Source: Actinoplanes sp. NBC_00393
GTDB lineage: Bacteria > Actinomycetota > Actinomycetes > Mycobacteriales > Micromonosporaceae
Assembly: GCF_036053395.1 (NCBI RefSeq)
Contig: NZ_CP107942.1
Coordinates: forward strand, 7,582,501-7,646,500
Direction: 5' to 3'
DNA length: 64,000 bases
Positions 20,101 to 27,922 of the stretch are shown here, piece after piece; position 1 is the first letter of the stretch, and each line of letters opens with the position of its first letter. The translations under genes were made by a program, and so were the position numbers. The notes below the pieces were generated by a model. That model had not been told where the DNA came from, did not search any database, and worked only from the letters and a program-made list of their open reading frames with translations.

Positions 20101-20508
20101 GTGCGGGGAGCCTTTGCGGGTGCCCCGGGAGTTCAGGCGGAGCACTCCACCGGTGGCGAAGTCGGCACCGTCGGCCAGGGCGCCGGCCAGCAGCTCGTAC
20201 GCGTGGGCGACCAGCACGTCGTCACTGTCCACGAAGGCCAGGAACTCCCCGGTCGCGGCCGGCAGCCCGGCGTTGCGGGCCGCGCTGAGGCCGCCGTTGG
20301 CCTGCCGGATGAGCCGAAAGCGGGAATCGGCCGCCACGTACTCCTCGGCGATGGCGGCCGAGGAGTCCGTCGACCCGTCGTCCACCATGATCACCTGCAG
20401 GTCGCGGTAGGTCTGCGCCCGCAGCGAGTCCAGGCAGTCGCGCAGGAACGGCGCGACGTTGTAGACCGGGACGATCACGCTGATCAGCCCGGGCACCAGC
20501 TCAGCCAT
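17176..20508 (-). CDS. Giant GT2 / TagF-like bifunctional protein with degenerate TagF domain
   Basis: 1110 aa. Residues 1-230 are a GT2 glycosyltransferase: ISVIVPVYNVAPFLRDCLDS, VDDGSTDSS, GLSAARNAGL and the DSDD metal site at about residue 94. Residues about 330-720 are predicted beta-rich modules that I cannot name. The C-terminal part (about 750-1105) is related to CDP-glycerol glycerophosphotransferases (TagF): LVLYAPTRRP, LLVRRHPAVPDD and MLITDYSALLADY. However, the catalytic 'HGTPLK' block is missing; the equivalent stretch reads RLGGGWPVARSG with no His. The GT2 half is therefore expected to be active and the TagF half to be altered or non-catalytic. It overlaps the upstream gene by 8 bp and leads into GPP34 19 bp downstream. 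Likely cytoplasmic face of the membrane. Confidence 0.85.
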   Translation of the reverse strand: MAELVPGLISVIVPVYNVAPFLRDCLDSLRAQTYRDLQVIMVDDGSTDSSAAIAEEYVAADSRFRLIRQANGGLSAARNAGLPAATGEFLAFVDSDDVLVAHAYELLAGALADGADFATGGVLRLNSRGTRKGSPHRHAIVATDLAAHVSTVDSLLADRTIWNKLFRRSFFDRHGFAFPVGRLFEDAPVTVPAHALANKVAVVAETIYFWRLREGAEQSITQTGKELRNIEDRFHSIDLAARALAAAGRDELRRQFLELSIRDQLSNYFKFLPSAAPEVRARFMELAQAYLKQVDPAVVDRLPAAIRRHWKLIRDGRTDELIELIDHGYRSAGKPQLPRLESTVRSVRWQDGKLELTGAARSPAEPGSRVGRLKVFWASGPAGSRRIPLWARRHADGFALTVRPESLRTAKGWTRGNWTIVTAMTQGLNVRRTPLRVPADWAGPMPRLAVAPGVWVQPTATSSGVVRISVVKADGWLTGSRRDGDDLVLEGRLRRPEQSARVQLCRAPGVVALSVAAELSGDGHEFTARFPLSRIALDVRDDNHASGLYAQRFRVELVTGKPARLPAADDYVPMRTAYGTDEVYTALSGSGLLTVGTRPQGPVITEARWRPDGVLVVGGTSPVPAEGELLLRLRGRRKDLGLPLRVADGRWEVAIDPAAVPTLAGPLPLAGGSWDLNFRSAGRHRDAIAPLDLDGSALAGLPLTGPGIDGVRGLLRRGQNEHAVLDLSVPETGPQEHTRLLARHFPPSGRAALREVVLLDAAPGRRFLDDPAAVLAELNSRPDAPPVLWTLDRGQPLPAGAEPVALNSEAWYAALATSRWVVTNDNLPLWFRPAPGQVVLRLGGGWPVARSGALATGHPLGQSLIEQLRSDAASWTAVASPSPTATPVLRRELCFDGPVLEYGRPANDSLATVDPAAARVRVLDQLGLPDDTRLVLYAPTRRPADLRRRGSSDPGRFLDLLAVSAALPPGHRLLVRRHPAVPDDVAGLVSGVLDVTAYPRVSELLLATDMLITDYSALLADYAGTGRPALLFVPDLADFTASPGLNVDLEQEAPGPLLRTSGEVVTALQDIPGIVAGHAARASAFAATHGSGSEGGAAAKLVDWLLAAGR

Positions 20509-22609
20509 CGGCGTCCCGCTCGTTCAGGAACACCCGCCGGACCACCCGCTCGGAGGCGTGCCCGTCTTCCAGCGAGCAGAACCGCTGCCGGAACCGCGCC
20601 CGCGCCTGCCGGGCGGCATCGTCGTCGATCGTGCCGCCGCGGAACGCCGCGACCAGGTCGTCGAAGGTGCGCACGAACGTGCCCGGGTGCTCGGCCGCCA
20701 GGTCGAACGAGACACCGCGGACCGCCTGGTACGTCTCCCAGTCCGGCGCGAAGATCACCAGCGGCCGGTCCAGCACCGCGTAGTCGAACATGATCGAGGA
20801 GAAGTCGGTGATCAGCGCGTCGGACGCGATCGCCAGCGTCTCGACCGACGGGTGGGTGGACACGTCGAGCACCCGCGGATGCCGCGGCGGGAAGCCGATC
20901 GAGTCGTAGAAGTAGTGGCCGCGCAGCAGGATCCGGGTGTTCGGGCCGAGCGCCTCGGCCAGCGCGTCCACATCGAGCATCGGGGTGAAGGTGGCGTGCC
21001 ACTCCCGGTGCGTCGGCGCGTAGAGCACGACCTGCTCGCCGGGCTCGATGCCGAGTTCGGCGCGGGCCGCGGTCACCTCCGCCGGGCCGGCCAGGGCGAG
21101 CCGGTCGTTGCGCGGGTAGCCGACCTCCAGCGTCTCCCCCTTGATCGGGAACTGCCGGTCCCAGAGCAGGGTGGTGTGCCGGTTGGCGGTGATGCTGAAG
21201 TCCCACTTGGCGAGGTTGCGGCGCATCCGCTCCACGTTGAAGTTCTTCAGCGAGGCGGGGAAGCGGGGCTGGTCGAGACCCATGGTCTTGAGCGGGGTGC
21301 CGTGGTGCGTCTGCACCTGGATCTGGCCGGGGCGCTTCACCACGTACGGCGGGAAGGTGGCGTTGTTGACCATGTACTTGGCGCGGGCGAGGGTCCGGAA
21401 GTAGGCCCGGCTGCCGGGCACGACGGTCGGCACCCCCTCGGGGACAGCCTTGGCGCCCGGCTTGATCACCCAGACACCGCGCACGTGCGGGGCGAGCTCC
21501 CGGGCCTTCTCGTAGATCGCGGCCGGGTTGCAGGAGTAACCCCGGTACCAGTACGCCCCGTACACCGCGAGGTTCTCGTCGATCGGGCGCCGCAGCTCCC
21601 AGTGGTAGTAGGCGCGCAGCAGGCCCTTGCGCAGCGTCACCCGTGCCTTGCGGACCGCCCGCCGGGGCTTGCCCAGCACCCGGCCGGCCAGCCTGCGGCC
21701 GGCAGTCAGGGCACGGTAGAGCGGGTAGGAATGCTTGAGACGTACGCCGTTCAGCTCACCGGCCCCATGCTCGGCGAGCAGCCGGGACGTGTTCTGGAAC
21801 ATCGTCCGCCGCGCCTTGGCCGGTAGCAGGGAACCGTTGTCGAGGATCTTCAACAGCTCGCCGGCCGCGTGATCGAGAGCCCGGCGGCGTAGCTTCGGGT
21901 CGGCCCCGGCCAGCGCGGGCAGGCTCAGCGCTCGGCCGTACTGCGTCACGGCGTCGGCGTGCCGCGGCGATCGGGAGGCCCGCAGCGAGCCCTGGCGGTC
22001 CAGCCGGTGGATGTAGCAGGCCGGCTCAACGGTCGCCACGTCGCCGGTGGCGGCGAGCACGGCGTAGGCGAAGGCGACGTCCTCGTACAGGCCCGGCTCG
22101 AAGCGGATCCCGGCGTCGATCAGGAACTGGCGGCGGATCACCAGCGCGCCCAGCGGCGGCGGCGCGACGGTCAGCGCCTCGGCCCCGGTCCGGATCGCGG
22201 TCGGCGTGAGCCAGCGCGACACCTTGCGGTTCCACCGCTCCCGGGCCACGCCGACCACCAGGACGTCCGGCTTCTCCTCGGCGATCCGGGACTCGATCAC
22301 CGGGAGCGCGTCCGGGACGATCCGGTCGTCGCCGTCGACGAACCACACGTAGTCGCCGGTGGCGCGGTCCAGGCCGGCGTTGCGTGCCGCGCCGGCGCCG
22401 CCGTTGGCCGCCAGGTGCAGGGCGACCACCCGCGGGTCGGCTGCGGCTCGCTCGTCGATCACCTCACCGGAGTGGTCCGGCGACGCATCGTCGACCGCCA
22501 CGACCTCGACGTCGGTGGACCGCTGCTGCCGCAGCACAGAATCAAGACATTCTGGGAGATATCCCTGCACGTTCCACGCAGGGATGACCACGCTCAGGAA
22601 GTTCGGCAT
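20501..22609 (-). CDS. GT2 / CDP-glycerol glycerophosphotransferase (TagF-type) bifunctional protein
   Basis: 702 aa. The N-terminal GT2 domain (about 1-230) has SVVIPAWNVQGYLPECLDSV, AVDDASPDHS and the metal site VDGDDRIVP. The C-terminal TagF-type domain (about 360-700) is intact: VQTHHGTPLKTMG with the conserved His at about 433, GYPRNDRLAL, VVLYAPTHREW, LRGHYFYDS and LITDFSSIMFDYAVLDRPL. TagF-type enzymes transfer glycerol-phosphate or a related polyol phosphate from a CDP donor to grow teichoic-acid chains; with an added GT2 the polymer probably alternates sugar and polyol phosphate (inference). ATG 22609 is chosen because the GT2 motif starts at residue 5. First gene of the minus-strand set continuing into the 1110-aa protein and GPP34. 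Confidence 0.87.
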   Translation of the reverse strand: MPNFLSVVIPAWNVQGYLPECLDSVLRQQRSTDVEVVAVDDASPDHSGEVIDERAAADPRVVALHLAANGGAGAARNAGLDRATGDYVWFVDGDDRIVPDALPVIESRIAEEKPDVLVVGVARERWNRKVSRWLTPTAIRTGAEALTVAPPPLGALVIRRQFLIDAGIRFEPGLYEDVAFAYAVLAATGDVATVEPACYIHRLDRQGSLRASRSPRHADAVTQYGRALSLPALAGADPKLRRRALDHAAGELLKILDNGSLLPAKARRTMFQNTSRLLAEHGAGELNGVRLKHSYPLYRALTAGRRLAGRVLGKPRRAVRKARVTLRKGLLRAYYHWELRRPIDENLAVYGAYWYRGYSCNPAAIYEKARELAPHVRGVWVIKPGAKAVPEGVPTVVPGSRAYFRTLARAKYMVNNATFPPYVVKRPGQIQVQTHHGTPLKTMGLDQPRFPASLKNFNVERMRRNLAKWDFSITANRHTTLLWDRQFPIKGETLEVGYPRNDRLALAGPAEVTAARAELGIEPGEQVVLYAPTHREWHATFTPMLDVDALAEALGPNTRILLRGHYFYDSIGFPPRHPRVLDVSTHPSVETLAIASDALITDFSSIMFDYAVLDRPLVIFAPDWETYQAVRGVSFDLAAEHPGTFVRTFDDLVAAFRGGTIDDDAARQARARFRQRFCSLEDGHASERVVRRVFLNERDADG

Positions 22610-22618
22610 TTGTGGGCG

Positions 22619-22633
22619 CACACCGTCCGTGTG
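22619..22633. promoter_or_regulatory. CACAC-N5-GTGTG inverted repeat upstream of the TagF operon
   Basis: Perfect 5-nt arms (22619-22623, 22629-22633) with a 5-nt spacer, 10 bp upstream of the GT2/TagF start and between two divergent polymer genes. It could be an operator; there is no other support. Confidence 0.25.
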
Positions 22634-22741
22634 ACAACGTCGAGAAGAGCGCCAAGGGTAACACCGGGCACATCGTGACCCGTCACCGCGAGATGGCCAT
22701 CCGATTGCGACTTCAAGTCGGGGACCAGCGACACTACCTGC

Positions 22742-23287
22742 ATGAACTCCGAAACTCAGAACTCCGCAGCCGACGAACGGCCACCGTTCGTGCACCCCAC
22801 GGCCGACGTGGAGGACGGCGCTCGGATCGGCGCCGGGACGAAGGTCTGGCACCTCGCACACGTACGGTCCAGCGCGGTGGTCGGCGACGACTGCGTGATC
22901 GGCCGCAACGTCTACCTCGACGCCAACGCCGTGGTCGGCAGCCGCGTCAAGATCCAAAACAACGTGTCGGTCTACCAGGGCGTCACGATCGAAGACGAGG
23001 TCTTCGTCGGACCGTGCGTGGTCTTCACCAACGACCTGCGGCCGCGCGCCCAGAATCCGGACTGGACGATCACGCCGACCCTGATCCGGCGGGGCGCGTC
23101 GATCGGGGCCAACGCCACCCTGGTCTGCGGCACCGAGATCGGCGAATTCGCGATGATCGCGGCCGGCTCGGTGGTGACCAAGGACGTGCAGCCGTACCAG
23201 TTGGTCGCCGGCAACCCGGCCCGGCCCAAGGGCTGGGTGGACGAGAAGGGCGAGATCGTCAGCCGGGACCCGGAACGCCGTCCCTGA
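22742..23287 (+). CDS. WbpD/WlbB-type UDP-sugar N-acetyltransferase (left-handed beta-helix)
   Basis: 181-aa hexapeptide-repeat acyltransferase. After a short leader it reads FVHPTADVEDGARIGAGTKV, WHLAHV, CVIGRNVYLDANAVVG, VKIQNNVSVYQGVTIEDEVF and GPCVVFTNDLRPRAQN, ending in LVAGNPARPKGWV. This is close to Pseudomonas WbpD and Bordetella WlbB, which acetylate the 3-amino group of UDP-GlcNAc3NA with acetyl-CoA. The catalytic base in this family is the Asn/His region around VYQGV-VFTN. It forms a trimer in relatives. Stand-alone gene, divergent from the TagF operon, ended by a strong hairpin. The other four enzymes of the pathway lie elsewhere in the locus. Confidence 0.87.
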   Translation: MNSETQNSAADERPPFVHPTADVEDGARIGAGTKVWHLAHVRSSAVVGDDCVIGRNVYLDANAVVGSRVKIQNNVSVYQGVTIEDEVFVGPCVVFTNDLRPRAQNPDWTITPTLIRRGASIGANATLVCGTEIGEFAMIAAGSVVTKDVQPYQLVAGNPARPKGWVDEKGEIVSRDPERRP

Positions 23288-23295
23288 GAAACAGC

Positions 23296-23325
23296 GCGGC
23301 CCCTCAGGAGATCCTGAGGGGCCGC
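23296..23325. terminator. Bidirectional hairpin terminator
   Basis: GCGGCCCCTCAGGA (23296-23309) is the exact reverse complement of TCCTGAGGGGCCGC (23312-23325). It separates the convergent acetyltransferase and nucleotide-sugar dehydrogenase genes. Confidence 0.85.
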
Positions 23326-23341
23326 ACTCTTCGGTCTCTCG

Positions 23342-24625
23342 TCAGCCGCCGATGACGACCCGGCGGATGCCGCCGAGACGCTCCGGGTCGGTGACCCGGC
23401 GGCCGTCCACGACGACCTCGACGCCCGGCAGGTCCTTGTCGGTCAGCGTCCGGTACTCGGCGTGGTCGGCCTGCACGATCGCCGCACGGACCTCCTCACC
23501 GTTCCACGCCGGCAGGCCGAGGGCGGTCAGTTCGGCGTTGCTGTACATCGGATCCGACACGTACGGCGTCGCGCCGCGCTTCGTCAGCTCCTCGACCGCG
23601 GGGAAGACGCCGGAGAACGCCGTCTCCTTGACCCCACCCCGGTACGACGCGCCGAGCACCAGCACGCTCAGGCCGGACAGGTCGCCGACGGCCGCGGCGA
23701 GCAGGTCCACCGCGTACGACGGCATGCCCGCGTTGGCCTCCCGGGCCGCCCGGACCACCGTGGCGGCCGGGTCGTTCCACAGGTAGAGCCGCGGGTAGAC
23801 CGGGATGCAGTGCCCGCCGACCGCGATGCCCGGCCGGTGGATGTGGCTGTACGGCTGGGTGTTGCAGGCGTCGATCACCAGGTTCACGTCGATGTCGAGC
23901 GTGTCCGCGTACCGGGCGAACTGGTTGGCCAGGCCGATGTTGACGTCGCGGTAGGTGGTCTCGGCGAGCTTCGCCAGCTCGGCCGCCTCGGCGCTGCCCA
24001 GGTCCCACACGCCGTTCGGCCGGTCCAGGTCGGGCCGCTCGTCGAAGTCGAGCACCGCCTCGTAGAACTCGACGCCCCGCTGGGCCGACGTCGCGTTGAC
24101 GCCGCCGACGAGCTTCGGGTACTTGCGCAGGTCGGCGAAGACCCGGCCGGTGAGCACCCGCTCCGGGCTGAACACCAGGTCGAAGTCCTGACCGGCCACC
24201 AGGCCGGAACCCTCCTGCAGCAGCGGCGCCCAGCGGTCCCGCGTGGTGCCCACCGGCAGGGTGGTCTCGTAGCTGACCAGCGTGCCCGGGCGCAGCCCAC
24301 GGGCGATGTCCCGGGTCGCCGACTCCATCCAGCCGAAGTCCGGCTTGCCGTCGGCGTCGACGAAGAGCGGCACGACCACGACGACCGCGTCCGACTCGGC
24401 GACCGCGGCCGCGGTGTCGGTGGTCGCGGTGAGCAGCCCGGCGCCGACCGCCTGCTTCAGCTTGACGTCCAGGTCGGCCTCGCCCGGGAACGGCACCAGA
24501 CCTTCGTTGACGGTACGCACCGTCGACTCGGAGACGTCGGCGCCGAGCACGGTGTGGCCCTTACTGGCGAACTGGACAGCGAGCGGGAGCCCGATCTTCC
24601 CGAGCGCCACGACACAGATCTTCAT
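23342..24625 (-). CDS. UDP-N-acetylhexosamine 6-dehydrogenase (WbpA/WecC type)
   Basis: 427-aa NAD-dependent nucleotide-sugar dehydrogenase that oxidises C6 of a UDP-HexNAc to the uronic acid in two steps. Rossmann start KICVVALGKIGLPLAVQFAS; SYETTLPVGTTRDRW; FSPERVLTGRVFADLRKYPK; substrate helix ETTYRDVNIGLANQFA; catalytic Cys in VGGHCIPVYP; C-terminal domain LVLGASYRGGVKETAFSG. The GHCIPVYP form is typical of UDP-GlcNAc/ManNAc dehydrogenases, not UDP-glucose dehydrogenases. Combined with the 2-epimerase, aminotransferase, 3-dehydrogenase and acetyltransferase genes in the same locus, oxidation of UDP-GlcNAc (WbpA step) is the best fit; a WecC role on UDP-ManNAc is the alternative. AGGAGG precedes the ATG, which overlaps the upstream GT2 stop by 4 bp (ATGA). 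Confidence 0.9.
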   Translation of the reverse strand: MKICVVALGKIGLPLAVQFASKGHTVLGADVSESTVRTVNEGLVPFPGEADLDVKLKQAVGAGLLTATTDTAAAVAESDAVVVVVPLFVDADGKPDFGWMESATRDIARGLRPGTLVSYETTLPVGTTRDRWAPLLQEGSGLVAGQDFDLVFSPERVLTGRVFADLRKYPKLVGGVNATSAQRGVEFYEAVLDFDERPDLDRPNGVWDLGSAEAAELAKLAETTYRDVNIGLANQFARYADTLDIDVNLVIDACNTQPYSHIHRPGIAVGGHCIPVYPRLYLWNDPAATVVRAAREANAGMPSYAVDLLAAAVGDLSGLSVLVLGASYRGGVKETAFSGVFPAVEELTKRGATPYVSDPMYSNAELTALGLPAWNGEEVRAAIVQADHAEYRTLTDKDLPGVEVVVDGRRVTDPERLGGIRRVVIGG

Positions 24626-26190
24626 GCGGGGGTCTTTCCTCCTTGGCGTGGCCCGAGGACGGGCCGCAGCTTCCGTACCAGACGGCCGGCGAGACGTCGC
24701 GGACCGAACGTGCTCACCACGACCGTCAGCCGTGCTTTGCTGTTCGTCCGGAGCGCGACGGTGTAGAAGCGTAGACCGTTGCGGTAGCGGACGGTAACCA
24801 CCGCCGGGGGAATGACGGTGAGGTCACGAGTTATCGCAGGCTCTGCAGCGGAATGCCGGAATTTGACCGGCCGGCCCTTCCAGGACGCGGCCAGATCGGT
24901 GAGCGCGAACTCGGCACGAATCCGCAGGCCGCCGTCGACCGGCTCGGCCGTCAGGCTCCGCGCCTTCTGGCTGCCGATCGAGACCGACGCGCCCGGGCCG
25001 AGCGCCGGCAGGTGGCTGTGCCACTCCAACCGGAGGACTCCCTCACCGAGAGTCACCGTGGCGGGCTCACGCTGCACCGCGGCCGAGGACTCGCCAGCGG
25101 TCGCCTCGAACCACGCGTCGGGGAAGTCCTTCGCCGGGTCGCGGAAGCCGGGGAAGGCGACGTAGTAGCGGTCGCCCTCGATCACCAGCGGGCCGAGGCC
25201 GTGTTCCGCGTAGTGCTCCGCGACCGCCTCCAGGTCCTCCAGCGACCCGTGCTGCGCGATCGAGATCGGCACCCGCCGGTGCACGTCCAGACTGGCCCGC
25301 ATCTCCTCGGTCAGGTATGCCTCGGCGAGCTTGCGCACGCCCTCGTGCACCTGCCGCCGCTCCTCCGGGCCGGCGGCCACGAAGCGGGCGCTGACCAGCT
25401 TGTAGACCTCCCAGGTGAAGTTGCGGCGCAGCACCCGGTGGCGGCTCTCCGGATCGGTCACCACGTCGGCCACGGTGTCCATCACGACCTCGGCGTCCTG
25501 CAGGAACCGGGTCACCGGAGTGCCGTACGTGATGTTGCTGTCGTCCTGGCGCCGGACCGCGTAGTAGAAGTCGTAGTCGGCGCGGACCGCGATCCGCCGG
25601 GCGGCCACCACGGCCCGCAGGGTGAACGGCTGGTCGCTGTAGGAGCGCAGCTGCTCCGGGTAGCGGATGCCGTTCTCCTCGATCATCGAGCGGCGGAACA
25701 GCTTGGTGTTGGACAGCGCCCAGGGCAGCGCCGAGTCGGCCAGGGTGATCGAGTTCTTGTTGCCGGGCTTGTAGACGGCCTGGTTCACGTAGCGGCCGCC
25801 GGCGCCGACCATCCGGCCCAGCACGATGTCGGCGTCCAGCTTGTCGGCGGTGGCGACGAGCCGCTGCATCGCCTCGGGACCCAGGTGGTCGTCGGCGCCG
25901 ATGAAGAACACGTAGCGCCCGGTGGCGATGTCCAGCGCCCGGTTGCTCGGCTTGGCCGGACCGCCCGAGTTGGCCTGGTGCAGCACCTTGATCGTGCCCG
26001 GGTAGCGCTCCGCCCAGCGGTCGAGCTCCTCGCCGCCGCCGTCGGTGGAGCCGTCGTCGACCGCGATGACCTCCAGGCGGTCGAGGCCGATGGTCTGCTG
26101 CACGAGAGAGGTGAGGCACTCGGTCAGGTACGGCATCGTGTTGTAGACGGCGACCACGACGCTGACGTCGGGCACGCTCACCGCTGGCAC
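24622..26190 (-). CDS. Family 2 glycosyltransferase with C-terminal beta domain
   Basis: 522 aa. GT2 catalytic domain in residues 1-260: VSVVVAVYNTMPYLTECLTS, VIAVDDGSTDGG, GGPAKPSNRALDIATGRYVF and the metal site GADDHLGPEA. The LFRRSMIEENGIRYPEQLRS block and QPFTLRAVVAARR follow. A helical region and a C-terminal domain (about 385-520) rich in beta strands resemble the accessory modules of wall-polymer glycosyltransferases such as TarP/TarS; I infer that from layout only. The GTG at 26190 is favoured because GGAGG lies 9 nt upstream; upstream codons lack a family counterpart. It overlaps the dehydrogenase gene by 4 bp, so the two are made together. The 224-bp gap to the divergent methyltransferase gene should hold both promoters. 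Confidence 0.87.
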   Translation of the reverse strand: MPAVSVPDVSVVVAVYNTMPYLTECLTSLVQQTIGLDRLEVIAVDDGSTDGGGEELDRWAERYPGTIKVLHQANSGGPAKPSNRALDIATGRYVFFIGADDHLGPEAMQRLVATADKLDADIVLGRMVGAGGRYVNQAVYKPGNKNSITLADSALPWALSNTKLFRRSMIEENGIRYPEQLRSYSDQPFTLRAVVAARRIAVRADYDFYYAVRRQDDSNITYGTPVTRFLQDAEVVMDTVADVVTDPESRHRVLRRNFTWEVYKLVSARFVAAGPEERRQVHEGVRKLAEAYLTEEMRASLDVHRRVPISIAQHGSLEDLEAVAEHYAEHGLGPLVIEGDRYYVAFPGFRDPAKDFPDAWFEATAGESSAAVQREPATVTLGEGVLRLEWHSHLPALGPGASVSIGSQKARSLTAEPVDGGLRIRAEFALTDLAASWKGRPVKFRHSAAEPAITRDLTVIPPAVVTVRYRNGLRFYTVALRTNSKARLTVVVSTFGPRRLAGRLVRKLRPVLGPRQGGKTPA

Positions 26191-26414
26191 CTGCTTTTTC
26201 CTCCAGACCCCCGCTCGAGGGGCGAGGCGCAGTGGAGTGTATGCCATGGTTTCACCATCGTTAACCGGGCGAGGAACTCCTCCCGTGCCGTTTCCCAGCA
26301 GCTTCCCCGGAAGTCAACTCGTGTTCAGGGCCGCGACGGCGGACTTTCGTCCCGTTTCCGGCGTATACATAGTGTCGCCCTGTTCACTCGCGCAACGAAG
26401 GCGGTACGCCCCAC

Positions 26415-27056
26415 ATGGCGCTCCTCAGCGACGCGGAGGCGTCGGCGTACTGGAACCAGAGACACCAGCAGGAGAGTGATCTGCGTTCCGGTGGCCACAT
26501 ATCTTTCGACGAGGCGACCAACCGGATGTTCTACATGCGGCGGCTGAGCCTGCTGATGGACCTGGTCGGCCTGCAGTCCTCTCCCACCGCACCGCTCTAT
26601 CTGCTGGACGCCGGCTGCGGCAAGGGCTGGTTCAGCCGGGAGCTCGCCCGGTTCGGCCACCGGGTCGACGGGATCGACGGCAGCGAGGCCGCGCTGGAGA
26701 ACGCCCGGCAGAACGGTGGCGGGCCGCGGTACCACCAGTCGTCGCTCTCCGGATGGCGCAGCCCCTGGCTGTACGACGTGGTGCTCTGCGTCGACGTGCT
26801 GTTCCACATCCTCGACGACGGCGAGTGGGAGCGATCGGTACGCAATCTCGCGTCCCTGGTCCGCCTCGGCGGCCGGCTGGTCGTCGCCGACTGGGACGCC
26901 GACCACGACGAGCCGATGGGCAACTACCAGGTGCTCCGCGGCCGGAACACGTACCTGCCGCTGCTCTCCGCGCTGGGGATGCGGCTCGACGGGTATCACC
27001 CGTACGACTTCCGGCGCAGCGTCATCGGCTTCTACGCCTTCACCCGTACCAGCTGA
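26415..27056 (+). CDS. Class I SAM-dependent methyltransferase
   Basis: 213 aa. Motif I LLDAGCGKGWFSRELARFGH binds SAM near residue 60, then VDGIDGSEAALENAR, VVLCVDVLFHILDD (motif II region with acidic residue), and LVRLGGRLVVADWDAD. The family includes small-molecule and sugar methyltransferases. Because it stands at the head of a two-gene run inside the glycopolymer locus, O-methylation of a sugar or chain-end residue is a reasonable inference; the acceptor is not visible. No strong Shine-Dalgarno. Confidence 0.85.
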   Translation: MALLSDAEASAYWNQRHQQESDLRSGGHISFDEATNRMFYMRRLSLLMDLVGLQSSPTAPLYLLDAGCGKGWFSRELARFGHRVDGIDGSEAALENARQNGGGPRYHQSSLSGWRSPWLYDVVLCVDVLFHILDDGEWERSVRNLASLVRLGGRLVVADWDADHDEPMGNYQVLRGRNTYLPLLSALGMRLDGYHPYDFRRSVIGFYAFTRTS

Positions 27057-27073
27057 ACGATCGGCGAGAACAC

Positions 27074-27913
27074 ATGCTCATCAAGGAACTGCCGGCCCTG
27101 GCCGGCGAGGCGACCACGCTCGTCTGGGCCGGCGACGACAGCCGGGCGGAGGAGCTGCTGGCCGGCCTGCTGAACGGGCAGGACGGGATCCGGCGGTTGC
27201 CGTACGACCCGGACGGCACCGACGCCTTCGACACGGACACCCTCGTCGTGGCCTTCGCCGGGCCGGATCTCGCTGCGGATCAGCTGGCCGCGACGCTGCG
27301 GAGGCTCGCGCCCGGCGGCCGGGTGGTGCTGCTGCTCGGCTGGCCGGTGGACGAGCTTCCCTACCACGTCCTGCTGGACCCGCTCGTCGAGGCGGGATGC
27401 CAGGTGCTGCAGGCGGTGCCGGTGGACCGGGCGAACCGGCACGGCGTCCACTGCGCCGTCGTCGCGGCCCGGGTGGAGCGGTTGGCGCCGTTGCGGTCGT
27501 ACCTGGACGACAGCCCGATCACCCTGGGCGGGGCGGAGCCGGAGCTGCGTACGCTGCTGCGGCTGACCGGTGAACACCTCTTCGGCGACCTGGTCGCCCG
27601 CCCGCTGCGCCGTCAGCTGGCCGACCTGCGCGATCGCGTCGACACCCAGCAGAAGCGGATCCGGGAGCTGGAGGCGGCCGTCCGGACCGCCGACGCCAAG
27701 GTCGCCGGTCTGGAGGAGCGGCACACCGCCGTGCAGGAGAAGCTCGCCACCACCCGGGCCAAGCTCGCCACCGCCCAGGAGCGGCTGACCCAGCTGCGGT
27801 CGTCCACCACGTTCCAGGTGGGATACACGATCGTCGAGGGCGCCCGCCGGCCGGCACGCGCACTGGTGTCGGTGCCGACCGGACTGGTCCGGGCCTGGCG
27901 CAACCGTGGCTGA
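27074..27913 (+). CDS. Degenerate methyltransferase-like N-domain plus coiled coil
   Basis: 279 aa, not assigned to a named family. Residues 1-135 look like the later half of a Rossmann methyltransferase (LRRLAPGGRVVLLLGWPV, then LVEAGCQVLQAVPV) but no SAM-binding GxGxG loop is present. Residues about 175-245 are a heptad-type coiled coil (VDTQQKRIRELEAAVR, then KLATTRAKLATAQERLTQL). The last 35 residues, beginning STTFQVGYTIVEGARRPA, are basic and amphipathic and resemble C-terminal tails on polymer glycosyltransferases. It starts 17 bp after the methyltransferase stop, so the two are co-expressed. A chain-length or assembly role, as for coiled-coil terminators in O-antigen systems, is only a hypothesis. 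Confidence 0.6.
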   Translation: MLIKELPALAGEATTLVWAGDDSRAEELLAGLLNGQDGIRRLPYDPDGTDAFDTDTLVVAFAGPDLAADQLAATLRRLAPGGRVVLLLGWPVDELPYHVLLDPLVEAGCQVLQAVPVDRANRHGVHCAVVAARVERLAPLRSYLDDSPITLGGAEPELRTLLRLTGEHLFGDLVARPLRRQLADLRDRVDTQQKRIRELEAAVRTADAKVAGLEERHTAVQEKLATTRAKLATAQERLTQLRSSTTFQVGYTIVEGARRPARALVSVPTGLVRAWRNRG

Positions 27914-27922
27914 CCCGCGGGC

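Noticed and set aside
17575..20793. Plus-strand frame of over 1000 codons across the GT2/TagF genes
   Set aside because: Composition is typical of an antisense shadow, and the minus strand encodes clear GT2 motifs throughout the same bases.
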